Part shown: positions 24,588 to 34,607 of the stretch, piece by piece
Position numbering within the stretch: the stretch's first letter is position 1
How the letters are laid out: each line of letters starts with the position of its first letter
From: Collibacillus ludicampi
GTDB taxonomy: Bacteria > Bacillota > Bacilli > Tumebacillales > BOQE01
Direction of reading: 5' to 3'
DNA length: 64,000 bases
Assembly: GCF_023705585.1 (NCBI RefSeq)
Contig: NZ_BOQE01000001.1
Location: 3,194,710 to 3,258,709 of the forward strand
The notes under the pieces: generated by a model
Told to the model about the DNA's origin: nothing
Database searches by the model: none
What the model saw: only the letters and a program-made list of their open reading frames with translations
Translations under genes and position numbers: made by a program

Positions 24588-25702
24588 CGATGAAATACGT
24601 TGACGAGTTTCGTGATCCGGAATTGATCCGTAAGACATCGGAAGAGATCCGTCGTCTCGTCGATCCCAATTACAATTACCGTTTCATGGAAGTTTGTGGC
24701 GGGCATACGTTTTCTATCTTTCGATTCGGGTTACAGAACTTGCTACCAGAAAACATCGAGCTCGTCCATGGACCGGGATGTCCGGTTTGCGTCCTTCCCA
24801 TGGGGCGCATGGACGACGGCTTATCCATTGCCCAACAGCCGGATGTGATTTTTACCGCTTTCGGTGACGTGATGCGGGTCCCCGGAGGGCAAGGAACCCC
24901 TTTGGAACTCCGGGCCAAGGGGGTCGATATCCGATTGATCTACTCTCCCTTGGACGCTTTAAAGATTGCGATTGATCATCCCGATCGGCGAGTGGTGCTA
25001 TTTGCCATCGGCTTTGAAACGACGGCTCCGTCGACCGCGCTGACGATCTTACGCGCCCGCGAACTGAACGTTCAAAATTTTTTCGTTTTTTCTAATCATG
25101 TCCTTATTTTGCCGGCGATTCGCGCAATCTTGGATTCCCCAGATATGCGCATCGACGGGTTTCTTGGACCTGGACATGTCTCTGCGGTGATCGGCGCCCG
25201 TCCTTATGAAAGTATCGTAAAAAATTACGGAAAACCATTGGTGATCTCCGGTTTTGAGCCGCTTGATTTATTGCAATCCATCCTCATGCTGGTCAAACAA
25301 ATGCGGGAAGGGCGTTCTGAAGTAGAAAATCAATACAGCCGCGTTGTCCCTTGGGAAGGGAACATCCCCGCGCTCAAAGCGATGAACGAAGTCTTTGAAG
25401 TACGGCCCTTCTTCGAATGGCGCGGCCTCGGGCTCATTTCCCAATCCGCGTTGAAACTACGACCCGAATTCGCCCAGTGGGATGCGGAAGTTCGCTTCCA
25501 AGTAGAAGGCGTTCGCATCACCGATCCTAAAGCATCTCAATGCGGTGAAGTGCTAAAAGGAGTGCTTAAACCGCATCAATGCAAATTGTTTGGTAAAGAA
25601 TGCACGCCTGAACATCCTGTAGGAGCCCTCATGGTGTCGTCAGAGGGGGCGTGCGCAGCATATTACCATCACGTTCACTTGCGTCAGGCGGTCGGTGAAT
25701 GA
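24584..25702 (+). CDS. hypD: Hydrogenase maturation protein HypD
   Basis: 372 residues from ATG 24584 (GGAGG 7 nt upstream). Motifs: VCGGHTFSIFRFG, HGPGCPVCV, FAIGFETTAPSTAL, GFLGPGHVSAVIG and the [4Fe-4S]-binding C-terminus (CKLFGKECTPEHP). HypD with HypC assembles the Fe(CN)2CO group on an Fe-S protein. Confidence 0.95.
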   Translation: MTMKYVDEFRDPELIRKTSEEIRRLVDPNYNYRFMEVCGGHTFSIFRFGLQNLLPENIELVHGPGCPVCVLPMGRMDDGLSIAQQPDVIFTAFGDVMRVPGGQGTPLELRAKGVDIRLIYSPLDALKIAIDHPDRRVVLFAIGFETTAPSTALTILRARELNVQNFFVFSNHVLILPAIRAILDSPDMRIDGFLGPGHVSAVIGARPYESIVKNYGKPLVISGFEPLDLLQSILMLVKQMREGRSEVENQYSRVVPWEGNIPALKAMNEVFEVRPFFEWRGLGLISQSALKLRPEFAQWDAEVRFQVEGVRITDPKASQCGEVLKGVLKPHQCKLFGKECTPEHPVGALMVSSEGACAAYYHHVHLRQAVGE

Positions 25703-25735
25703 TGTGGAGGTAATACGTTGAAGGAGGCACAACGT

Positions 25736-26743
25736 ATGCAAAACAACACTGATATCCGTTATCCATGGTGGCCTTATATCCTGGGCGTTGGAACGCTTCA
25801 CCTGTTGGCGATTCTGCTGCTTTTGAAAGGCGCCAGCAACTATCCGGCAGTACTGGGTATGGGTCTACTTGCCTACACCTTTGGGCTTCGTCACGCTTTT
25901 GATGCCGATCACATCACCGCTATCGACAACACTGTGCGGAAATTGATGCAGCAAAGGGAAAATCCCTCCGGCGTCGGATTTTATTTTTCGCTAGGCCACT
26001 CCACGGTGGTTTTTGCGGCGGCGTTGGCTACTGCATTCGCGGCTCACTGGTTGCAAGAGAAGATACCCACCTTTAAAGAGGTAGGCGGACTTATCGGTAC
26101 CCTGGTGTCGGGAATTTTCCTAGTGGTCATTGCTCTGCTGAACCTTGTGATCTGGGTGGATCTTTGGCGACTTTTCAGGGCCCTGCGCCGGGGAGAGTAT
26201 CAGCCGGAATCCTTGGAGGCTTTGCTGGCGAATCGTGGACTCATGGCACGGCTCGTCAAACCTCTCTGGCGGTTTATCAGAAAGTCTTGGCACATCTACC
26301 TTTTAGGTCTGCTCTTTGGGCTGGGCTTCGATACGGCGAGCCAGATCAGCTTGCTATCCCTTTCCGCCGGAAGCGCTGCAGCGCTTTCTTGGGCAGATCT
26401 TCTGGCGCTTCCTCTGTTGTTTGCAGCCGGCATGAGCCTTATGGATACAGTAGATGGGGTGTTCATGACCCGAGCGTATGGATGGGCCTTTTCTACCCCG
26501 CTGCGCAAGCTCTACTACAACTTGACGGTGACAGGGCTCTCGGTGGTGGCCGCGTTGGTCATCGGCCTTATCGAATTGCTTCAGGTTTTAGCAGAGAAAC
26601 TTGAATTGCAAGGGGGCTTCTGGAACTGGTTAGGCAACTTGGAGTTGGGCTGGCTTGGCTACCTTTTGGTAGGTCTATTTGTCCTGACTTGGGCGGTCTC
26701 CTATGGTCTGTGGAAGGTAGGGCGATTAGAAGAACGATGGTGA
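25736..26743 (+). CDS. NiCoT-family nickel/cobalt permease
   Basis: 335 residues from ATG 25736 (AAGGAGG 8 nt upstream; TTG 25718 also has a Shine-Dalgarno). Eight hydrophobic segments are apparent. The signature RHAFDADHITAIDN lies in helix II, followed by FYFSLGHSTVV and a GFDTASQI motif. HoxN/NixA-type carriers bring in Ni2+ for [NiFe] hydrogenase. Its place between hypD and hypE makes nickel the likely substrate. Confidence 0.92.
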   Translation: MQNNTDIRYPWWPYILGVGTLHLLAILLLLKGASNYPAVLGMGLLAYTFGLRHAFDADHITAIDNTVRKLMQQRENPSGVGFYFSLGHSTVVFAAALATAFAAHWLQEKIPTFKEVGGLIGTLVSGIFLVVIALLNLVIWVDLWRLFRALRRGEYQPESLEALLANRGLMARLVKPLWRFIRKSWHIYLLGLLFGLGFDTASQISLLSLSAGSAAALSWADLLALPLLFAAGMSLMDTVDGVFMTRAYGWAFSTPLRKLYYNLTVTGLSVVAALVIGLIELLQVLAEKLELQGGFWNWLGNLELGWLGYLLVGLFVLTWAVSYGLWKVGRLEERW

Positions 26744-26822
26744 AATAACAGGTAACACCATCCGTTGGCACTTTGAGGCAACAGGGTGAACGAGTGGCAC
26801 AACGGGAGAAGGAGGAGATTCG

Positions 26823-27866
26823 ATGATGGTCACAAGGGCAGCGAAGGTGCTTTTCGGTGATGCCCACATTGAGTCGGCGCATGGTGCCGGCGGGAAGGCC
26901 AGCCGTCGACTGATCGAGGGGTTATTGGTTCCTTGTCTAATAAATGACACGATGTCGGAGTTGAACGATGCGGCGTACGTTGAAGCTGAAGGACGTCGTT
27001 TGGCCTTCACGGCGGATAGCTTTGTTGTCAAGCCGCTCGCCTTCCCAGGAGGTTCCATCGGAGAGCTCGCCATTAACGGGACGGTAAACGATTTGGCCAT
27101 GGGCGGCGCCAAACCGTTAGCGTTGGTAACCACGTTGATTTTAGAAGCGGGCTTGGCCGCATCCGAGTTGGAACGAGAAGTGGCGGCCATGGCTAAGGCG
27201 GCGCAACGTGCGGGGGTGCCCGTGGTTGGGGGCGACACGAAGGTGGTGGAACACGGGAAGGCAGACGGGCTGTACATCACCACTGCCGGGATTGGTCTTA
27301 CCGATCCACGCCTCCATCTTTCGGCTAAAAACGTTCGACCCGGTGATCAGGTGCTTCTTTCTGGACCCATTGGAGATCATGGAATCACAGTCCTCTTGGC
27401 GAGGGGGGAATTGGATTTGGAAGCCGATCTCACCTCGGATACGCGCCCACTATGGCCTTTCGTCTCAACCCTCATCGACGTAGCGGCACCGGGACTCCGG
27501 TGGATGCGCGACCCAACGCGGGGCGGTGTAGCTACGGCATTAAACGAATTAGCAAGAGACGCCAAGGTCGCTGTGGTGCTCGAAGAGGAGGCGATTCCGG
27601 TACGTCCAGCTGTGCGCGGTGCCTGTGAAATTTTTGGATTGGATCCCCTTCATATTGCCAACGAAGGACAGTTTCTTGCCATTGTCTCACCAGAATACGC
27701 CGACACGGCGTTAGAAGCCCTTAGGAACGTACCAGGTGGGGAAGACGCACGGCGCATCGGAGAAATCCAGGAAGATCCGAAAAGAGTCGTCTTGGCACGT
27801 TCCCGATACGGAGGCACGCGGGTCATCGATATGCTTATAGGCGATCCGTTGCCGCGTATCTGTTAA
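26823..27866 (+). CDS. hypE: Hydrogenase maturation protein HypE
   Basis: 347 residues, AAGGAGGAG before the ATG. PurM-like ATP-binding motifs: AHGAGGKASRR near the N-terminus, NDLAMGGAKPL, VGGDTKVVE and RDPTRGGVATALNE. It ends in PRIC; the C-terminal Cys becomes the thiocyanate carrier. HypE dehydrates the carbamoyl group received from HypF to make the cyanide ligands. Confidence 0.95.
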   Translation: MMVTRAAKVLFGDAHIESAHGAGGKASRRLIEGLLVPCLINDTMSELNDAAYVEAEGRRLAFTADSFVVKPLAFPGGSIGELAINGTVNDLAMGGAKPLALVTTLILEAGLAASELEREVAAMAKAAQRAGVPVVGGDTKVVEHGKADGLYITTAGIGLTDPRLHLSAKNVRPGDQVLLSGPIGDHGITVLLARGELDLEADLTSDTRPLWPFVSTLIDVAAPGLRWMRDPTRGGVATALNELARDAKVAVVLEEEAIPVRPAVRGACEIFGLDPLHIANEGQFLAIVSPEYADTALEALRNVPGGEDARRIGEIQEDPKRVVLARSRYGGTRVIDMLIGDPLPRIC

Positions 27867-27909
27867 CGAATAACCGACGCACAGTGGAGGAGAGCTCGTC
27901 CGAAACGAC

Positions 27910-28026
27910 TTGGCCGATATTCCTATCGTCATTCGCTCCGACTACATTCCGCGCATCCAGGAATCACAGGCAAGCGTCTATTACATCATCCGTGAAGGTC
28001 TGGAGGAGATGAAAAAGGATGCTTAA
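27910..28026 (+). CDS. Mini-ORF between hypE and the glutaredoxin-like gene
   Basis: 38 residues from a TTG (GGAGGAG lies 16 nt upstream, rather far). It overlaps the next gene by 8 nt. Helical (SVYYIIREGLEEMKK). Likely genuine because the frame reads coherently to an overlapping stop. Unknown function. Confidence 0.4.
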   Translation: MADIPIVIRSDYIPRIQESQASVYYIIREGLEEMKKDA

Positions 28027-28270
28027 ACTTTATGGCACGAAAGGTTGCCCCTACACGAAGGATCTACGGGAAACGCTGTTATGGGACGGGGAGGAGTTTG
28101 TAGAATATGACGTGGAAGAAGACCGGGAGGCGTTAGAACGGCTGATCGCTTTGACAGGTGGAACCACAGTTCCTGTACTGGTGGAAGAAGAACGTGTCAT
28201 TCAAATCGGGTATTTGGGACGCGGATGCATTGTGACACGCCCTTCTTCCACGGGAGACGCGTCTTTGTAA
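28019..28270 (+). CDS. Uxx-star-like glutaredoxin-fold protein
   Basis: 83 residues. KLYGTKGCPYTKDLRETL is the glutaredoxin active-site loop, here C-P-Y-T with a single reactive Cys, followed by GGTTVPVLVE (cis-Pro) and IGYLGRGCIV. The family is related to the Uxx-star group, in which the first Cys may be selenocysteine in other bacteria; here it is Cys. Possibly it reduces or delivers Fe-S or sulfur during hydrogenase assembly. Context inference. Confidence 0.65.
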   Translation: MLKLYGTKGCPYTKDLRETLLWDGEEFVEYDVEEDREALERLIALTGGTTVPVLVEEERVIQIGYLGRGCIVTRPSSTGDASL

Positions 28271-28285
28271 AAAGGTGGGTGGCTG

Positions 28286-30550
28286 ATGATGAAGACAGCA
28301 CGTCGGATTCGCGTTCATGGCGTTGTCCAAGGGATCGGTTTCCGCCCCTTTATCTTTCGCCTGGCAAAACGGTGGGAGATTAGCGGATGGGTGCTCAACG
28401 GGGAAAGTGGCGTGGAGATACATGTGGAAGGGGACGCAGACGCCATCCAAGCGTTTTTACAAGATATGACGACACGTCCCCCTGCGTTAGCACAAGTGAC
28501 CGATGTGAAAATCGAAGATGTGGCTGTAGAAGGGCTGCATGGTTTTCATATCCGTGAAAGCATACGCAATGATCGACCGACGGTACACATCCCTGCCGAT
28601 TTGGCTGTGTGTCAAGCGTGTTTAACCGAGCTGTTCCACTCTAAAAACCGCCGCTATCTCTATCCTTACATCAATTGCACGGAGTGCGGCCCCCGCTATA
28701 CCGTTATTCAACGCCTGCCATATGACCGTCCCTATACGACGATGAAAGCGTGGCCCATGTGCCAAGCATGTTCTGCAGAATACCATGAGCCGAACGACCG
28801 TCGATTTCACGCACAACCGACCGCTTGTCCCGAGTGCGGGCCTCATTATTACATGCGGTGGCAAGGCGAAGAGATTCGTAGAGATGACCATGTCATCGAA
28901 AAGACGGCGCAACTCCTCCGAGAAGGGCGCATTATGGCGATCAAAGGGCTTGGCGGGTATCATTTGGCGTGCGATGCCGAAAACGCTCAGGCGGTGTGGA
29001 CGCTCAGAGAGCGGAAACGCCGCGGAGCGAAACCGTTTGCCTTGATGGTAAAAGACATGGAGACGGCGCGGGCGCTTATTGACCTGTCGCCCGAAGAAGA
29101 GGCGATCCTTACGTCATCGGCCCGCCCCATCGTGTTGGCCCGGGCACGCCGGTTGCTCCCAAGTGTGGCCCCCGACAACAACGACTTGGGCGTGATGCTC
29201 CCGTATACGCCGCTTCATCACTTGTTGTTTCACTTCGGCGCGCCGCCTGTGCTCGTGATGACGAGCGCCAATCGTTCCAGTGAGCCCATCGTCTATCAAG
29301 ACGAAGACGCTTTGGAAACCCTTCAAGGAATCGCAGATGCTTGGCTCATCGGTGAGCGGCCCATCGCTCGACGTGTCGACGATTCCGTCATCCGTGTGAG
29401 CGCCTTTGGGCCAACCGTACTCCGCCGGGCGAGGGGATACGCCCCGCTTCCCGTCGCTCAATTGCCCAGTGATCGCCCCATTCTCGCCGTTGGGGCTGAC
29501 TTGAAAAACACCGTCACGTTAGTGGTCAAGGGAAAAGCGATCATGAGCCAGCATTTGGGCGATCTGGATCGGTATGAGGCGTATACGGCGTTCGAGCAGA
29601 CCGTAAACGATCTATTGTCGATGTATGACGTTCCGTTAGCTGAAACGATCGTGACATATGATCTCCATCCCGATCATCGCTCCGCCCAGTTTGCCCGTGG
29701 GTTGGAGACCTACGATCACGTCGGTATCCAGCATCACCGCGCCCACGTAGCATCAGTACTGGCGGAGCGAAATGCCTTAGACAAACGGGTGATCGGGGTG
29801 ACATTCGATGGGACAGGCTTTGGAGACGATGGAGCGATCTGGGGCGGCGAGCTTTTTGTCGGAAGTGCTGCGGAGGGGTTGGAACGCCACGGACATCTTC
29901 GCTACGCCGTCCTTCCCGGCGGTGATGCGGCGGCACGCATGCCGCTTCATGCGCTGGCAGGTTTCTTCGTAGACTTGCCGGAATTAGCGACGGACGTCGG
30001 CAAACGACTTGAGCTGCCCGAACGATTTTTCATGGCGTTAAAACTCGTGGAAAAAAGACTCCGCACCTTCCCCACAACGTCCGTTGGACGATTGTTCGAT
30101 GCTGCGGCCGCCCTTCTAGGGTTCACCGAGGCCATTTCGTTTGAAGGCCAGGCTGCTATTTGGCTCGAACATCTCGCTCGCTCTGTCTCTTTGGAGAAGG
30201 TGTATCCTTTTCCGTGGAATGAAAAGGAACTCGATTATCGTCCCCTCTTACAGGCAATGGTGGAAGATCGTTTGAGCGGGCGGGACGTGGCGACTATTGC
30301 CCGCTCGTTTCACAGGAGTATCGCCGAAGGCATATATAGAAGCGCCCTCGCTTTAGGAGAAGCCCACGGGATCGACACCGTTGTATTGTCCGGCGGCGTC
30401 TTTCAAAATTCCCTTTTGTTAACCGATCTGAAGGCGTTGTTCGCTGAAAGTGCCATGGATATATGGGTAGGCGAGGGTATTCCCCCTAACGATGGCGGCA
30501 TCAGCCTCGGGCAGGCGGCGCTGGTGGCGGCGACGCGTCGATATCGGTAA
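28286..30550 (+). CDS. hypF: Carbamoyltransferase HypF
   Basis: 754 residues. N-terminal acylphosphatase domain (VHGVVQGIGFRPFIFRLA), two zinc fingers (CxxC pairs at CQACL, CTECG, CQACS, CPECG), a YrdC domain (GRIMAIKGLGGYHLACDA), and a Kae1-like C-terminal domain (HHRAHVASVLAE, VTFDGTGFGDDGAIWGGE, VVLSGGVFQN). It makes the carbamoyl group passed to HypE. Last gene of the hydrogenase locus. No clear terminator follows; 30551-30899 holds no gene. Confidence 0.96.
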   Translation: MMKTARRIRVHGVVQGIGFRPFIFRLAKRWEISGWVLNGESGVEIHVEGDADAIQAFLQDMTTRPPALAQVTDVKIEDVAVEGLHGFHIRESIRNDRPTVHIPADLAVCQACLTELFHSKNRRYLYPYINCTECGPRYTVIQRLPYDRPYTTMKAWPMCQACSAEYHEPNDRRFHAQPTACPECGPHYYMRWQGEEIRRDDHVIEKTAQLLREGRIMAIKGLGGYHLACDAENAQAVWTLRERKRRGAKPFALMVKDMETARALIDLSPEEEAILTSSARPIVLARARRLLPSVAPDNNDLGVMLPYTPLHHLLFHFGAPPVLVMTSANRSSEPIVYQDEDALETLQGIADAWLIGERPIARRVDDSVIRVSAFGPTVLRRARGYAPLPVAQLPSDRPILAVGADLKNTVTLVVKGKAIMSQHLGDLDRYEAYTAFEQTVNDLLSMYDVPLAETIVTYDLHPDHRSAQFARGLETYDHVGIQHHRAHVASVLAERNALDKRVIGVTFDGTGFGDDGAIWGGELFVGSAAEGLERHGHLRYAVLPGGDAAARMPLHALAGFFVDLPELATDVGKRLELPERFFMALKLVEKRLRTFPTTSVGRLFDAAAALLGFTEAISFEGQAAIWLEHLARSVSLEKVYPFPWNEKELDYRPLLQAMVEDRLSGRDVATIARSFHRSIAEGIYRSALALGEAHGIDTVVLSGGVFQNSLLLTDLKALFAESAMDIWVGEGIPPNDGGISLGQAALVAATRRYR

Positions 30551-30899
30551 GTCGAGGCGTCAATCAATAATAGGTACCAACGGATTCCATCATGGCCGCC
30601 ACCCGAGAATCCTGGGAATTCCCCAAAAATACTGATGCAAAAGCTTGGAACCTACGGGAATCGATCGTGAGCCAGCATCGAAATCCTCTCCTGGAATGTT
30701 TGTTTTGTCTGAACTCCAATCTAACCGAAGGTCTTAGTTGTGGCTCGCTTTAGTATAAAATTTATATAATTCAGGTATTAGAGGGAGGATGGAACAATCG
30801 CTATGCCAAAAGGTATGATCTTAGCTCTTTTTATCTCTAATTTTTACGTATTTCCAGACATCGTTATTTAATTTTATATAAAATGGATTTTAAGAGGAA

Positions 30900-31082
30900 G
30901 GCAGCCCTTCTAATTTCGCTTCTAAGCGTTTTTTTAAAGGGGGAGGGGTAACACCACATAGGGGAGAGTGCTACGCGATGATTCCCCTTAGCCTTTATAA
31001 ATCGACTCCACCGCCTGAATCTTATCCTCCTTCGGACGGCTGTACCGCAAAATCATATCCGCCGAACTATGCCCGCTTAATA
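30900..31082. repeat. Direct repeat copy 1: leader element plus integrase 3' end
   Basis: This segment repeats at 32957-33130. It contains TTTCGCTTCTAAGCGTTTTTTT and a GGGGGAGGGG run, then about 95 nt matching, in the minus direction, the C-terminus of the tyrosine recombinase at 33035. It is a truncated second copy of that integrase gene. Confidence 0.75.
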
Positions 31083-31210
31083 AATGACACATATCACGCC
31101 GTAGTAACACTCGGTGAATTTCCACTACTTGACGGGACACTACCTACAGGTATAATGGTGGATAAAACTTGCAATCAATTGCAGGAAAAACGCATCGGGA
31201 GGCGAACCAA

Positions 31211-32197
<987 letters not shown>

Positions 32198-32324
32198 GGC
32201 CACAAAGAGATCTGGCCATCACGTCGCCTTGTTCTTGAACGTACGCATAACAGCAAGCACTTCACAAATTTGAAAAAACATGGACAAGGCTGTTCAACAG
32301 AACTAGGCTGTAACAAAACAATTG

Positions 32325-32367
32325 AGCCCTTGCGCCGCAGAAAGTCCGCGTGGCACAAGGGCTTTTG
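32325..32367 (+). terminator. Hairpin after the aldo/keto reductase
   Basis: AGCCCTTG and CAAGGGCT arms with a structured loop, followed by a short T-run; about 130 nt after the reductase stop codon. Confidence 0.5.
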
Positions 32368-32370
32368 TGA

Positions 32371-32414
32371 TGGTCGGTAATGGGCTCGAACCTGCCCCCC
32401 TGCTTGTAAAGCCG
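32371..32414 (-). other. Remnant of a tRNA 3' half
   Basis: Read on the minus strand, it shows an anticodon arm with loop TTTACAA (would be Val), a T-arm core GGTTCGAGCC, and an end resembling ACCGACCA. The D-arm and the 5' acceptor strand are missing and the acceptor does not pair. Partial tRNA genes like this are typical of integration sites. Confidence 0.35.
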
Positions 32415-32734
32415 ATTTGCAATGTTCATTTGAATTCTGTAGACAAGTAGCCTTGATGTAAGCCGATCCTGAATCCGTGACAAGGTAGCTGTAGAGCGCT
32501 GATATAGCGTCATTTTGAAGCTAACGGTCTGCGGTTTCATTGGTGTTCGGGGCGACTCCCTCTGAATTCAAGCATCGGGTAACGCCAGTACGCCGCAGAA
32601 GCGAACGACCTCCCAGGCCCGTTGATTTCCGGGCTTTGTTCCCGCGTCGATTTATGTCCAAAGTCGCTGGTGCTGAAGACGGTACGTGTTATGCAAAGGC
32701 TAAGTATAATCGTCGAAACACCGGGAGTCATCGG

Positions 32735-32870
32735 TTTCCGTGCTCCATTTTCAGCTTGGTCTGTCGGGCATGTCGAACCATCTTGGCAGCCAAGGTCATC
32801 AGGTTTTGAATGACCGTTCGGATGCGGCGGCGTTCTGCCTTCTTACGCAGAGGTGCATCGCTGCGCTTTT
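32735..32870 (-). pseudogene. Transposase C-terminal fragment (IS1380-like?)
   Basis: On the minus strand KKAERRRIRTVIQNLMTLAA, then KMVRHARQTKLK, is the kind of helix that ends IS1380/IS4-type transposases (often RIRTLIQ...LVRHAR). No catalytic residues remain. The rest of 32415-32734 has no gene. Confidence 0.4.
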
Positions 32871-32896
32871 AGCCTGCTTAGTCACGATTAGTATGT

Positions 32897-32932
32897 CCCA
32901 TAAGAAGTGTGTAACTTCTTATGGGGTTTTTT
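32897..32932 (+). terminator. Strong intrinsic terminator
   Basis: Perfect 12-bp stem CCCATAAGAAGT / ACTTCTTATGGG, 5-nt loop GTGTA, then GTTTTTT. No intact gene remains just upstream, so it probably belonged to a lost gene. Confidence 0.8.
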
Positions 32933-32956
32933 GCTAACTCAGTTTGAAAAAAGCCC

Positions 32957-33130
32957 TTTTATTTTCGCTTCTGAGCGTTTTTTTCCAAGGGGGAGGGGAA
33001 CACATAGGGGAGAATATATGCGTTATGATGCTGTTCAGTCTTTATAAATCGACTCCACCGCCTGAATCTTATCCTCCTCATTCGGTCGGCTGTACCGCAA
33101 AATCATATCCGCAGAACTGTGTCCGCTTAA
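32957..33130. repeat. Direct repeat copy 2: leader element plus integrase 3' end
   Basis: Matches 30900-31082 (copy 1 lacks 3 nt within the integrase coding part). Here the repeat continues into the intact integrase gene on the minus strand. Confidence 0.75.
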
Positions 33131-33853
33131 CGACTGAATCACCGCGATGTCCTGATTATCCCTTACCAACCCCGTGATAAAGGTATGCCGTAACTGATGG
33201 GCATGAAAACCGTATTGCTCGATGATCCTCTGCACAGATCGTACGCTAATTCGCTCCATGCGATTGCTGAGAAACAGGGCAGGGTGATCGTCGGAACGTT
33301 CTTCTAAATACTTGGTGAGCGCCCGGCGCACTTCAGCGTTCAAGGGAATGATCCGCTCCTTATTGCCTTTCCCGACAACCCTCATTTCACCCTTCCGTTC
33401 GCTGATCTCCACATCCTCTCGGTTGAGCGCTACCAATTCGGACACGCGAAGCCCGGTCATGAGCAGGGTGGTGACAATCGCAATGTCTCGCTTGTTGCCG
33501 GTACGATCCACCTCGCGCAGCAGGCGGTTACGTTCCAGGCGGTCGAGGGCCTTGGGTGCCAACTGCTTGTAATCGATCGGCTTTACCACGGAGATGTCCT
33601 CAATCGCTTCCTTTTTCCCGGACCACTTGCAATACTTCTTGATCGCGTTCCAGATCTTGTTGATCGTCGCCGCGCTTTTTCGTTTGCTTGTGAGATAATC
33701 CAAATATTGCTGGACATCACTCCTAGCGAATGATGTAAGATCGGCCCCCGTTCCTTGCAGCCACTCTTCGAATTGCTTCAGAGCGTGAGTGTAGGTGCGA
33801 ATCGTCGTCTCCGATTTTCCGCGTAAGGCTTCCTCGATAAACTGCTGAATCAA
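33035..33853 (-). CDS. Tyrosine recombinase (XerC/D-like integrase)
   Basis: 272 residues. N-terminal SAM-like core-binding domain (residues 1-85) and a catalytic domain with TGLRVSEL (Arg), GKGNKERIIPL (Lys), HQLRHTF (His-x-x-Arg), LSGHSS (His) and ILRYSRP (Tyr nucleophile). All catalytic residues are kept. It is related to the integrase at 40164 (similar ERNRLLREV and RDIAIV segments). Such short XerC/D-like integrases move small elements. Confidence 0.93.
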   Translation of the reverse strand: MIQQFIEEALRGKSETTIRTYTHALKQFEEWLQGTGADLTSFARSDVQQYLDYLTSKRKSAATINKIWNAIKKYCKWSGKKEAIEDISVVKPIDYKQLAPKALDRLERNRLLREVDRTGNKRDIAIVTTLLMTGLRVSELVALNREDVEISERKGEMRVVGKGNKERIIPLNAEVRRALTKYLEERSDDHPALFLSNRMERISVRSVQRIIEQYGFHAHQLRHTFITGLVRDNQDIAVIQSLSGHSSADMILRYSRPNEEDKIQAVESIYKD

Positions 33854-33917
33854 AGTTCCCCATGTCTCCTTTCATATGTACATACCCGGGTCATTCTCTC
33901 CGATAAAAACCCCTTAA

Positions 33918-34050
33918 ATAATTCTACGCCATAATTTTTGGCCGTTATTTTGCTGTTTACCAAATCCTGTGAACGTAGTGGCAGGGGATTTCGGTTTTGC
34001 TCTTTTTTTATCATATCATAGAATTTGTATTCTATGATATAATTCTACGC
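33918..34050. promoter_or_regulatory. Palindrome and direct repeats upstream of the integrase
   Basis: ATAATTCTACGC occurs at 33918-33929 and 34039-34050. Between them is a 12-bp-arm palindrome (ATATCATAGAAT-TTGT-ATTCTATGATAT, 34013-34040). The arms share ATTCTAYG with the direct repeats, giving four related sites. They may be recombinase or repressor binding sites. Confidence 0.5.
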
Positions 34051-34245
34051 AAATGAACCATCAAAAATTATTTTGAATTACTATAATTTTTCGTGTAATA
34101 CCTTTATTGTTTTGTATATGAATGGTATTATTTATATAGGAACTTTTTGGTTAAAATTGCTTAGTATAAGGCGATACGGAAAGAAAAAGTCGAGTTTCAT
34201 CCTTATTAATATATGAGAAAATTGAACGCCTGGAGGATTGATGAA

Positions 34246-34350
34246 ATGTCTGGACAAATGATTAGTGTTTTGTTATCTCTTGGAGTTGTCATCGTGCTAG
34301 GAAAAAGTATCGATTGGATGATGAGAAGAATCTTGTCTTCCATTTCATAA
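34246..34350 (+). CDS. 34-residue membrane miniprotein
   Basis: ATG with GGAGG 9 nt upstream. One hydrophobic helix (MISVLLSLGVVIVLG) then a basic end. Overlaps the next ORF. Function unknown. Confidence 0.4.
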   Translation: MSGQMISVLLSLGVVIVLGKSIDWMMRRILSSIS

Positions 34351-34526
34351 ATGCACTGTTGAGGGTGAAAACATGTGAGAAGCGAATCGAACGTATTGAA
34401 GATCAGATGAGCCAGTTAATCCGGATGATGGCGAGTATCCATCGGGAACTGGTTGAGATCAAATTGAACATGAATCAGAAACTCGATCAAATACTAGAAA
34501 AGTTGGATAATAACAAAGAATTATGA
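34314..34526 (+). CDS. Small coiled-coil protein
   Basis: Up to 70 residues from TTG 34314; GTG 34365 would give a shorter product. Heptad-like helix (ERIEDQMSQLIRMMASIHRE, LVEIKLNMNQKLDQILEKL). Neither start has a strong Shine-Dalgarno. Bases 34332-34380 recur, diverged, at 39614-39662. Confidence 0.4.
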   Translation: MDDEKNLVFHFINALLRVKTCEKRIERIEDQMSQLIRMMASIHRELVEIKLNMNQKLDQILEKLDNNKEL

Positions 34527-34607
34527 TGCCACTTTTTCATAATATCAATGATGTCCTCTAACTTGATCCCTCGTCGTTGGAGTAGATATGAGCAGATACA
34601 GTTTTAC

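Noticed and set aside
25703-25735. Nickel or cobalamin riboswitch before the permease
   Set aside because: The gap is only 33 nt and holds just ribosome sites.
28019-28060. Selenocysteine in the Uxx-star-like protein
   Set aside because: The codon is TGC, and no SECIS-like hairpin was noticed after it.
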